A DNA stretch of 64,000 bases from Cladorrhinum sp. PSN259 (lineage: Eukaryota; Ascomycota; Sordariomycetes; Sordariales; Podosporaceae), in contig MU867078.1 in the NCBI GenBank assembly GCA_033725935.1, positions 372,001-436,000 of the forward strand, written 5' to 3'. The stretch's first letter is position 1. The number at the start of each line of letters is the position of its first letter. This document shows, piece after piece, positions 34,952-44,262 of the stretch. Below the pieces are notes generated by a model that saw only the letters and a list, made by a program, of their open reading frames with translations, searched no databases and was not told the DNA's origin. The position numbers and the translations under genes were made by a program.

Positions 34952-35538
34952 CTTCTTTTGTTTTGGGTGTGTGGGTTTGTTTTTTTGAAGTGTGGTTTTT
35001 GCTCATTCAACTTGTGTTGAAAAATTTAGCAGCAGAAGATTGGGAGTGTTTTGGGTTTTCTCCTTTACGTGGGATAATCGTGGGACATATTCCCAGCTAG
35101 GTAAGAGGAAAAAGAGAGCTGAGATGGTTGTGAAAAGGGTGAAGGGTTTCCTGAGTTTAGATGAATGGAGGGGAGGCGGCGGTAAGCCGGGATTCCTCAC
35201 CACCAACCGACCTGGTATCTTCACAACTGCTTGCTGTACCTGGAAATGGCCGGCGAGGGAGGTGAGAAGCCTCGCGACCTACTGTACGCCTAATGTAATT
35301 GGTCAGGCAACTTTGCCAGACAGGCAGCGCCTGGTCACCCGGCTGTGCCTCGTTGTATCTATACAAGGCTGACACACTGGCCCATTATGTACCTTGAACT
35401 CTTACCTTCAACATCTCGCCTTTTGAGGCAATTGAACATTATTATTCAATATCCTAGATTTCGCCCGTCCCCGGGCATATCTTCGTTCAAGCCCCTGTGA
35501 GACCTTGAGACCTTGGCCACGCAGCCCCTTTCGACACT

Positions 35539-36797
35539 ATGGCACCTGAAAAGCAACAAAGAAATGCCGCAGACAACATGAATTGGCCGGCGCTTCTGGT
35601 CAACGACGTTGACGAAGTAAAATTACAAGGCTTGGCTGGAGTGGACGCCATGCGACTTGCTCTTCCTGTTAAAATTGTGAATCTCTCGGTGATATCTACA
35701 ATTGAGGTTGCTGTTCTTTCCTGGCGCTGGGATATATGGAATGGCGAGGTGCCTCGGCCCTCTTTCAATATCCAGGTTGCCGTACGCGCCGCCAAAAAAA
35801 AATGGGCATTCGGTATCTGCTCATCGACTGCCTCGCAATTAATCAGGAACTGGGAGGGGACGAGCTGATTGGACATGTTGTGTCTTTCTCGACTCTCTAT
35901 GAAAAGCTACCCGTCATAGCGGCGTACGATATGAAAGGTGAAGAGCATGTCGATACCACTTGTCGACCATGGATAACAAGCGAGATTAGAGCCTGGGTGA
36001 AAAATCCAAATCGAATTATCTACGCGAGTCACATGAACAGTGTTCCGTATCTTAGGCTCAGGGTTAAACCCGCCATTCGATGGGTATGGCACACCACCTT
36101 CTCGGAGACAGCGCTGGGGATTCTATTTGGACAAGTCGGCATGACTTGTCTCTCTGACTTCAAATATCTCATGCCACCATATGCTCAACTTCTTAGCATG
36201 GCTTTTGCGAGGATGTGCCGAGACGACTATTTGCTCACGATCGCGCTACTATCTGAAGCGCATCGATCGACTAATAGCATCGCGACCAGAGTGATGATGG
36301 ACATCTGGGAATGCACATTCGATCAGTACAACGTCAGAGAATACACCGGGGGTCTCGAGACAAGGAGGGGGGAGGAGGCCTTTGACGTGTATTTGGGTGA
36401 TACTAAGGTAGCTTACTGGATTTGCGGGTTTAGCCTGCACACGAGTAGAGAGTGGACGAAGTTATACACTCTTCCAGACACAGAGCGTTCAATATGCAAA
36501 GCAATTGGCTTAGCGGATGCCGAGTGGGAAGAGTTCGCAGCAAAGGAGGAGGATCGACGAGACTTTCTGTTACTTCATCTGGATCATGATATCGAAAGCT
36601 TTGTGGATGATGTCGACAGCGTTGAGGATTATAGCGACAGCGTTATGGATAAAATGGACAGCGCAGTGGATGAATATACCCACCGCGATACGACCGATAA
36701 TCAAGAAAGCTGGAGGGTTAGGTGCAACGTTGTAACTATCAAGAGACGCCGTTCCGTCACGTTTCGATCCTCGAAACAAGGGCAAGACTCTTCATAA
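35539..36797 (+). pseudogene. HET-like protein gene, frameshifted at an A9 run
   Basis: Two overlapping frames look like one gene. The first opens at the ATG 35539 and holds EVAVLSWRWDIWNGEVPRPS, resembling the start of a heterokaryon-incompatibility-type domain. It runs through nine A's at about 35792-35800 and stops at 35866-35868. The second frame, open from before the run to a stop at 36797, carries IRYLLIDCLAINQELGGDEL and FSTLYEKLPVIAAYD, the usual next segments. The two parts join only if the reading frame moves by -1 at the A run. The C-terminal ~100 residues are acidic, with DSV/SVMDKMDSAVD repeats. It could be a true pseudogene, an assembly error in the homopolymer, or a recoded gene. 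HET relatives act in non-self recognition. Family assignment is moderate. Confidence 0.6.
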
Positions 36798-37656
36798 TTC
36801 AATTCCAGTTTTTTTCTAATTCAATTCGGGCACCTTGTGTAACAATGGTCTGGGTCGACATTCTTAGCCGTCAAGTTTTCAGGAGCAAAGGATAATCTTT
36901 TTGGGCAGGAGAATGGCTATTTAAAAATGGGAAACTTCTGTATAGCTCGTTCTGTGTTATCATAAGCACGCCCAAAGGGCAACTTCACCGATTCTGGACA
37001 GCTGATCCCGTTCCCTCGTCGGCCTCTGCACTCTTTCCACTACCATCTTGTCCATTCTATTTGACCAATATATGAGCCCACAACAAAAAACTACACAACA
37101 AGAATGAGAAAAGACAGCAGCATCTGCAAAAGGGAAGTAGAGACTCAACTTCCTTTACAGTGTCTCCCAAATCCTAGTCTTTTGCTTGCTTTCACCACTG
37201 ACGCCGCCAAGTCAAGGGTTATCTTTTCAAGAGAATGTTCAGATCTGAAGGAATAAAACTTGAACAGTTTCGGCATATCACTTACACGGCGAGGATACAA
37301 GAGGACTGATGAGTTTTAATCCAAAAAACCCTTCCACCCTTGTCTAGTGTCTAGACTGCCTTTCTTTTTACTGAAAAAAACACTAACGTTGGCGGAACGT
37401 TCAAGGGGGATATGATTAACTCCTCGATGTACATACATATACATGGAACCAGGCTTTCTTGTTGTCTAATTAGCCTCCCTTATTTCCAGTCGTCCTTCCG
37501 GAAAACCCTCAATCAGCATGCCTCACCAATATCAATTTTTTTTTTTTTAAAAAAAAAGGATAAAAAAAAATTGATCTCATGTTTCCATATACACAACAAA
37601 CATATATACATTTCTTTTCCCCTTAACTAACTCATATCTCATCTAACTCTTCTTAT
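36798..37656. other. Convergent intergenic spacer
   Basis: 3' flanks of the HET-like and glucoamylase genes; AT-rich, with a hairpin at 37531-37575. Confidence 0.6.
37531..37575. repeat. A/T hairpin in glucoamylase 3' flank
   Basis: ATCAATTTTTTTTT (37531-37544) pairs with AAAAAAAAATTGAT (37562-37575), a 14-bp perfect stem around a T/A-rich loop, 82-126 bp past the stop codon. Confidence 0.8.
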
Positions 37657-39740
37657 TTAACACCCTCCCGTGCTACCGCCCTTACCGTTAAACACCTCAT
37701 CAACCTCGCCCAAAACATCCTCGCTCCCGTCGCTCACGCACTTCGGCACCTCCAGCTGCCTCGCCTCCCCTTCCTCCACGATCCACTCCTGTCCGCAATC
37801 CTGCTGCCTGGCGTACCTGTACTTTAGCACCGACCCGTCCGCAGGCGGCTCGAGCGGAACGACAGCGAACCAGACCGGCTTCTCGGTCGTGTAGTTGCTG
37901 CTCAGCAGCGGGTACGCATTCTCCAGGTTGCCGTTGCCAAAAGTGGGTGAGTTACCAACCACGTAGATGTTTTCTCCGTAGTAAGTCGGCGCGTTGACCT
38001 TGAAGAGGATGTTGGACACGCAGGGCGTGGTGATGTTTGGTGCTCCCGCGGCTGTCGCAGGCGCGTACACACCTTTGACACTCCCCCCTGTGCACGTGGC
38101 CGGGAGGGAGGGAGCCTTCTTGGGCAGCCAGCTGGGGGGTAAGTGGCCGTCGCGGCGGTGCGTCATGCTCACAAAGGAAGCAAAGGACCAGGTGAGGTTG
38201 GCCGCCGAGATTGGGGTGAAGGGCTCGACTTTGAGGAACTGCTCGGCCAGCATCCCGTCTGAGGGCGTGTACTTTTGGGAGACTGACACGAACGAGTCTG
38301 CGTAGGAACGGATAGAAGCGATGAGAATGTAGAATGCGGGGTGGAGGCGGCCAAAGGTGCCCTCGCGGGAGAGGGGATAGATCTCTTTGAAGAAGGGGAG
38401 GGAGGTGGAGGTTATCGTGATGGTTCCTTGCTTGAGGTAGGCGGCTGCTACGTCGTAGAGGAATTCGGCTGAACCGAGGGTGATGAGGTACCAGGGGTTG
38501 CCGTTGAAGTAGAAATCTTCTGGGTAACGGCCGAGGGCGATGCCTTTTCCGGCGGGGATACCGGCGTTGATTGGGTAGAGAGTGCTGTTGCGGAAGGTGT
38601 CGACAAAGTTCTTGAAGTTGGCCAGGGACTTGGGGTGGCACGGCTGGAGAGAAGGAGAGTCACAAGGGGCGGCAGGATCGAAAAGGGCGATTGGACCAAG
38701 AATGGTGTTGGCGTCTACCCCGTTGCGGGCTGCGTTGGTGTTGATTGTTGCCGTTAGGAACTTGCCGTTCCAGTAGGACTGGAGGAAGCAGAGGATCTGA
38801 GGGGTTTGGGAGGTCCATGCGGGCGTAGGCAAGGCCAGGGCCTTGGCGAGGGCTTCTCCTTCTACTAGGGAGCGGTACTGGACTTGGGTGGTGAAGAAGG
38901 AGGAGCCGTAGACTTCTTCCCAGAGGTCAAACCCGGACGAGTTCCTGATGACGACAAGTTAGCTTCGGGAACAGGGACTGCTTGAGAGGAGCAAGAAAAC
39001 TAACCAGTAGTGTCCAACATAGGCCAAGTCGTTAGAAATGATGGGCCAGATTTCCGTCTTTACCCGTTCCTTGTCACCCTTGGAGATGAGGTAGTTGGAG
39101 TACTGGATGAGAGCGGTGGCTCTGAGTGGAGGACCATCACGCTGGGGACGACCCCAGTTACCATTGTAGCGGGAACCATCGGCCATGTATTTTGGTTCTC
39201 CGAGGCCTCCGCCGTTGGGCAGCAGAGTTCCAGAAGGGTTGCTGACGGTTTGCAGGACGGCCTGGGCGTGGAGGTAGTCCTCGATGTACGGCTGGAGAGC
39301 CTTGTTGCCGAAGAGGAAGTCATCGATGAGGGTCCTGAAGGTCAAGGCGGCATCGCGAGTCCAAGTGAAGAAGTAATCCGGGTTGGACTTGGAAGGGCTG
39401 GCAATGACGAGGCCACGGCCGGCTCCTGGAACCTTGGATCCATTGGGACCAATGTTGTCGAGAACGGCCTGCAGAGCAATCTTGTTTTCTGTATTCCGAA
39501 GAAGGAGTAGGATGATGCAGTCAGCAATATGTTTCTTCCGATGGGTAGGGTACCACAACTTATGTATGTATGATAAAGTGACACAAAAACCATATCAGGA
39601 AAAAAAAAAAGGGCAGAGGGAACTGTCATCTTACCGGCCTTGATGAACTTCTCCAACTCGAGAGTCTTGAGAATGCTCGCACTGGCAGCTGTAGCCTGGA
39701 AGGCCAGCACCGTAGCCACCAACTTTGAAATGGCGGGCAT
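37657..39740 (-). CDS. Secreted glucoamylase, GH15 plus CBM20-like domain
   Basis: Three exons, 39740-39635, 39488-39005 and 38944-37657, give 625 aa. A signal peptide (KLVATVLAFQATAASASI) leads. GH15 signatures are YFFTWTRDAALTFRTL, GRPQRDGPPLRATAL, then SSGFDLWEEVYGSSFFTT with the general acid at about E206, and SDGMLAEQF with the general base at about E431 followed by LTWSFASFVSMTHRRDG. A short linker replaces the usual long Thr/Ser-rich one. The last ~100 residues resemble a CBM20 starch-binding domain (VSNILFKVNAPTYYGENIYVV, PVWFAVVPLEPP, CGQEWIVEEGE), but the usual LGxW segment reads FGNGN. It hydrolyses starch and dextrins from non-reducing ends, releasing glucose outside the cell. Both introns are fixed by domain continuity. 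Confidence 0.94.
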
Positions 39741-39845
39741 CTTGACTAGAGGGGGAAAAGTTGCGGAGACTTTGTCCTGTAAAAGGCGAGCTTGTCTCTG
39801 CCACGACTCAGAACTCGCAAATCTCGGGGTGTCACAAACTGGCCG

Positions 39846-39854
39846 TTATATATA
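39846..39854 (-). promoter_or_regulatory. TATA box of the glucoamylase gene
   Basis: TATATATAA on the minus strand, about 106 bp upstream of the ATG at 39740. Confidence 0.55.
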
Positions 39855-40246
39855 CCCTTTTGAACCTACCACCCCATGTCCACCTAGTCCATGCGAATTC
39901 GGTCCCGAAAAAAAAAACTATATCGGCCCTTCAACAAAGCTACTAGCGAGGAAACAAGGCCGCCGTCATGTAACGCTGTTCCCTGACTTCAAGGCTACGG
40001 TTTTCTCCTCCTTATTTCCAAGGTAAAATCGTACCTGAACACTATACACCTTGACATCAGACAAACAAGGGTGTTGCGATTATCGATATCCACCAGACTA
40101 GTCTAGGGAAAAAAAAGAAGATCACACCAAGCCCAAAGCCTCCGATGCGGTCCGATTTCAACGCGATTTGACTGACGGAAGCCAGGGAAGCAGTGGATGT
40201 CGGTTACTAGTCTCCCTAGTAAACTGGGAGAGATCCTCTGCTGTTC

Positions 40247-40321
40247 CTGGGGTAGTATTCCGGGGAAGTTGTATTGGTAGTGGGGCAACAAGCAACTGTT
40301 TGGCTGTGACCTCTCCCCCGC
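40247..40321. promoter_or_regulatory. Cluster of CreA/CRE-1-type sites
   Basis: Four matches to SYGGRG within 75 bp: CTGGGG (40247), CCGGGG (40260), GTGGGG (40280), and CCCCGC (40316) in the other orientation. They lie 507-581 bp upstream of the glucoamylase ATG, fitting carbon catabolite repression. Confidence 0.45.
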
Positions 40322-41167
40322 CCTTCACCGTTGACATGTGGTTGGGGTAGAGTGTACATCCGTACATATAAGTGACAAGAGAGTAGTCTCAGGATTGGGG
40401 GTCAATATATTTAATGTGTTAGTAGACAAACCCTTTTTTTTTAAAATCACTGAGAGAAGAGTTCTCACAATGATCACTCACATTCTTCATCAGACACAAA
40501 CTCCAGCCACCTTCACCCATCAAACTCACCTCACCCTCCCCGGACCGTACCATTCAGCTCCTCGGCCTCACTCCAATTCCCCCGGATCCAACCCTCCAAG
40601 CGACCGAGAAATTGACCGAGCGCCCCCGGGCAGGTATGTCCATGGAAAAAAAACAGAACTAACATCATGCATATCTCAACCACCACAGACCCCACTAGAA
40701 CTCGGTTTTCCATCTCAACACCTTCCCTAGAATATGATGCAAGTACTTTACATGGTATAAAAAAAAAAGACTGAGTGGTTCTGTTCTTTCGAGATAGGTC
40801 TACATGGCATAAGTCATCTGATTCCCCTTTTCCGGTAATATGAAATCAGACCCCGCCGCCTTCCCCTTTTATCATTCCCCTCCCTCTCCCTCTCAAAAAC
40901 ACCGACCCAATGCGAATTCAGAAAGCCCAAACCCTTGCCTTCTTTTCTTTTTCTCCTGTGAATAAAGCTGTTATATGCATTGGATTTGATCAGCTTTTCC
41001 TCGTTGGTTTCGTCCGTCCATTCGTCCGTCAATATGCCGTGTATGTGTGTATGGGTGATTTTTATCGTCTCTAGTAGGTAATGTACAATGTTGTGGTTGA
41101 GTAACACGAGTAACCCAAAAAAATTACATTGTTCTCATGTAAATCTGTTATTGTGTCGAATTGGCAC

Positions 41168-42889
41168 TCAAGGCTTCTTCTCGGAATCATCCTTCTTTGA
41201 GCTGTCATCCTCAGGAGGGTGCTGGTTGGTAAGATTATGCCACAAATTCTTGAGGAAGCCCTCGTTCTTGTGGGAATCTGGTGATGAGTCGTCCCTGAAA
41301 CAAAGGTATTAGTCCATCGTAGAAGCAACCTCCATCGAAGTAGAAACTTACGACCTGCGAAGATTCATAACCCTCTTCGCCGTCTTATCCCCCAACTCAT
41401 CAGCCAGCATCTCAACCAACGTCCGCTGATTCGTGGTCAGATACTTGGGCATCGAGACCCTAAACTCAACCTTCAAATCACCATACGCGCTTCTCCTGCT
41501 ATTCAACTTCGGCATTCCCTTGCCCGAAAGCGTCATCTTATCACCCGTACTCGTACCAGTCGCCACCCGAACCTTCGCATCCCCTTCCAAAGTAGGAATC
41601 AACACCTCTCCACCCAAAATAGCCGTAGTAAGCGGTATCGTAGCGGTATACAAAATATCCGAACCCTCCCGACTAAACTTGGGATCCTTCGCAACCCTCA
41701 CGAACACATACAAATCACCATTCCTCCCCCTAGCATTCGGATTCGCCGCCCTTCCCATGGGCGGCGCATCACCCTCCCCACTAACCCTCAACCGCATTCC
41801 ATCCTCAATACCACCGGGGATATCAACCGTCAGCGTCTTCCTCTCCCTCACCACACCATCACCCTGGCAAGTCCTGCATTCGCTCCCCCTAGGAATAGCC
41901 GAACCAGTCCCACCGCAAGCCGAACAGGTACTCGCCATCTGGAACCCGCCCATAACGGTATGAACCCTCGTACCCGTCCCGTTACAAGCCATACAATTCG
42001 ACCTCTTCGCACCCTGCTTCATGCCATTACCCGAGCAAGTCTTGCACGTACTCAAAGGCATGAGACTAATAGTCTTCGCAGCGCCCTTCGCAGCCTCCAT
42101 AAAGCTCACATTAACCTGCACCTCAATATCCTCTCCCTCAAAAATTTCCTGTCCAGCTCCCCTTCCACCGCCACCAAAGGGACCCCCTCCTCTGCCACCA
42201 CCACCCATAAAGGAACTGAACAGGTCCTCAAAGTTGATATTCGCCCCGAAACCTCCCTGGGCACCTCCGCCAAATCCAGCACCGAAGGGGTGTCCGCCAC
42301 CAAATCCCCCAGGATGCCCGCCGGGCCCCGCGCCGGAGGGATCAAACCCGGCAGCACCATAGGTATCAAACTGCTCCCGCTTCTGCGGATCGCTCAGAAT
42401 CTCGTACGCAGCCTGGATCTCGGCGAATTTATCCTTGGCCATGGCGTCTTTATTCGTATCAGGGTGGTACTTCTTGGCCAATCCGTAGTAAGCCTTTTTG
42501 ATTTCCGCCTGCGAGGCCTTCTTGTCTACGCCCAGAGCGCCGTAGGGGTCTCGAGGGGTCGCGAAGAGGTTGTTGGTTGTGTGAAACGACTGTAAACATC
42601 ATCAGCATATCATGTCAATGTATATACATATGCAGAAGAAGAAAACGAAGAAAAAAATTCAAGATATGACATCACTTACCCTCTGCTTCGAAACGAGACA
42701 TTGACCCCTTGAAGAAACAGTACGACTACGACCAGTAGGCGAAGAAGCGACCACAGAAAAAGACCGGGATGCAGGAGGAGAAGAAGGCTTTATTCGTTGG
42801 CGTCTGCAAATCTGAACACTCGAAAACTGGCGGATCGGAAGGGCACCCGTGCTGCCCTTTACAGCTTTCGGGATAATACTCGAATTCAT
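41168..42889 (-). CDS. MDJ1: Mitochondrial DnaJ/HSP40 Mdj1
   Basis: Three exons, 42889-42680, 42589-41352 and 41294-41168, give 524 aa. Exon 1 encodes a basic, Ser-rich presequence (RRQRIKPSSPPASRSFSVV). The J domain starts at DPYGALGV (about 84) and has HPD at 112-114. A Gly/Phe-rich region follows. The zinc-binding domain has four CxxCxGxG units (CKTCSGNG, CMACNGTG, CSACGGTG, CRTCQGDG), then the C-terminal substrate-binding domain. The last exon adds an acidic, Lys-rich tail (DDSSKKDDSEKKP). Type I DnaJ with an import signal fits Mdj1, co-chaperone of mitochondrial Hsp70 in matrix folding. All three joins are in frame with GTAAGT donors at both introns. Confidence 0.95.
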
Positions 42890-43311
42890 TGTTGCTGCTT
42901 GTCTATTAAAAAAAAGAAGAACCCGGAATCTTTCACCGCAATTGAAAAAATCCAAAGCATACACCGGTGGTACGAAAAAGCGTGGAAAATTAAGGTTTGC
43001 GGAGTGGTCGCAAATAGAGAAGGAGCGGTGATTTGCTGCAGTTGATGATCTATCGGATTCGATCGCCGTCACAACTTTTTTTTGAGCCGAAGTGTTTCCC
43101 CCTCGTTAGAAACAAAAAAGGCTTGGCGCCTGAGGCACAAAAATGCGCTGTCGGCCATTGGCGGTTTAAAAGTGCTGCAAGACACGCGCTAGAAATTACC
43201 ACAGCTTTCCATCAGCCCCACACCTTAGCGGAACCGCGACCCGCGATTTCTTCATTAAAAACCCGGCCAAAACCCGGCCGGTGCGCGCGTGTGCCTCGCT
43301 CACGAGAAAGC

Positions 43312-43348
<37 letters not shown>

Positions 43349-43609
43349 AAAAAATTCAATTTCGTATAACCTATACACGGCATACTATGACACGATAAAC
43401 TGATAAAAGAAACTCTTTGAACTCCAAAACTCCAGGACTCCTAGTATATATTCAGCCAAATGAAAATTGGGGAGGAAAATGGAGGATTTCCGTTGTCCAA
43501 CCAAAATGTGTGTGCTTGGGTGAAAGAGAGTGCTGTTGTGCCTCCCTGTTCGCTTGATGTATATAGCATATCAACCTTTGTAAATCACATCCCCACAGTA
43601 GCCAATCTC
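42890..43609. promoter_or_regulatory. MDJ1 promoter and SAP30 3' flank
   Basis: Contains a GC-rich stretch near 43255-43300 (repeated ACCCGGCC) directly followed by a T30 run. No gene supported. Confidence 0.5.
43314..43343. repeat. T30 homopolymer
   Basis: Thirty consecutive T on the plus strand, followed by AAAAC. Confidence 0.95.
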
Positions 43610-44262
43610 TCATGGCTCTGAGGGCAAGTGTATATACTCTTTTGGTTTTCGGACCTTGTCCTTTGTTGGCCCTGTCGTCCTAATCTTGTGGAGAAACTCG
43701 ACAATGATGTCGTTTTCTTGGGCACCCTGACCGTTGAAGTGCCTTCGAACAACACTCGTCAATTGATCTTTGGTCTGTCTTCGGAAATCTTTCCGTCGTG
43801 CAATGGTTGGGGAGTATAGGCCGAGGCTTCCTGGTTGTGTGAGGACCCATTGATGGTGGTCGCTGACGAAGGCAGTCGGCGTTTTGAGTCGGTAGGCTCG
43901 GCGGTACGCATGGAGGACCTCTCGTTCGAATGCGGGCCACTGGAGCTGTTGAAGGAAAAGAAAGTTAGCCATTAATTGAGACCATGATAGAGAATATGTG
44001 CAAGGAGTAGTCTTACTCCTGGTGTAGTAGTCTCCTGAGCTGCGATTGTCAGGCCAGCTGACCCTGTGGCCGTTGTCGCGAGGATCGCAGTACTGGCATT
44101 TGTTACCTCACGAAGGTTGGAGCCAGTGCTGCTTGCAACTCGGCGCATCTTTCCATTGGACTGGTGGGAGCCGGCGGCGTGTCCATTCTTCTCTTTCGAG
44201 TTTGGAGTGTCGGCCTTGGGGTCATCCTGACCGCCGCCGCCTCGGGAGGCTTTCGGTGGCAT
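43610..44262 (-). CDS. SAP30-like subunit of the Sin3/Rpd3 histone deacetylase complex
   Basis: Two exons, 44262-44017 and 43945-43610, give 193 aa. Residues 1-80 are disordered (MPPKASRGGGGQDD, KMRRVASSTGS). The rest is a SAP30 Sin3-binding domain: LQWPAFEREVLHAYRRAYRL, FVSDHHQWVLTQPGSLGLYS, RRQTKDQLTSVVRRHFNGQG and DIIVEFLHKIRT. The intron (GTAAGA...CAACAG) joins the two parts at a codon boundary. Known role: a small scaffold subunit that docks on Sin3 and supports deacetylation-based repression. Length fits fungal SAP30-like proteins, which are shorter than the animal ones. Confidence 0.88.

Larger units (their letters stand above)
31660..35538. other. Gene-poor region with repeats and hairpins
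   Basis: 3.9 kb without a supportable protein gene. Short open frames have no family signature. From about 34,000 on it contains two small tandem repeats and three hairpins, listed separately. A TATA-like TATAAATAA lies near 34711-34719. No reverse transcriptase, transposase or terminal repeats could be recognised. Confidence 0.6.
39741..41167. promoter_or_regulatory. Glucoamylase promoter region and MDJ1 3' flank
   Basis: 1.43 kb holding the glucoamylase upstream region (TATA box and CreA-type sites listed separately) and the MDJ1 3' flank. No gene supported. Confidence 0.5.
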
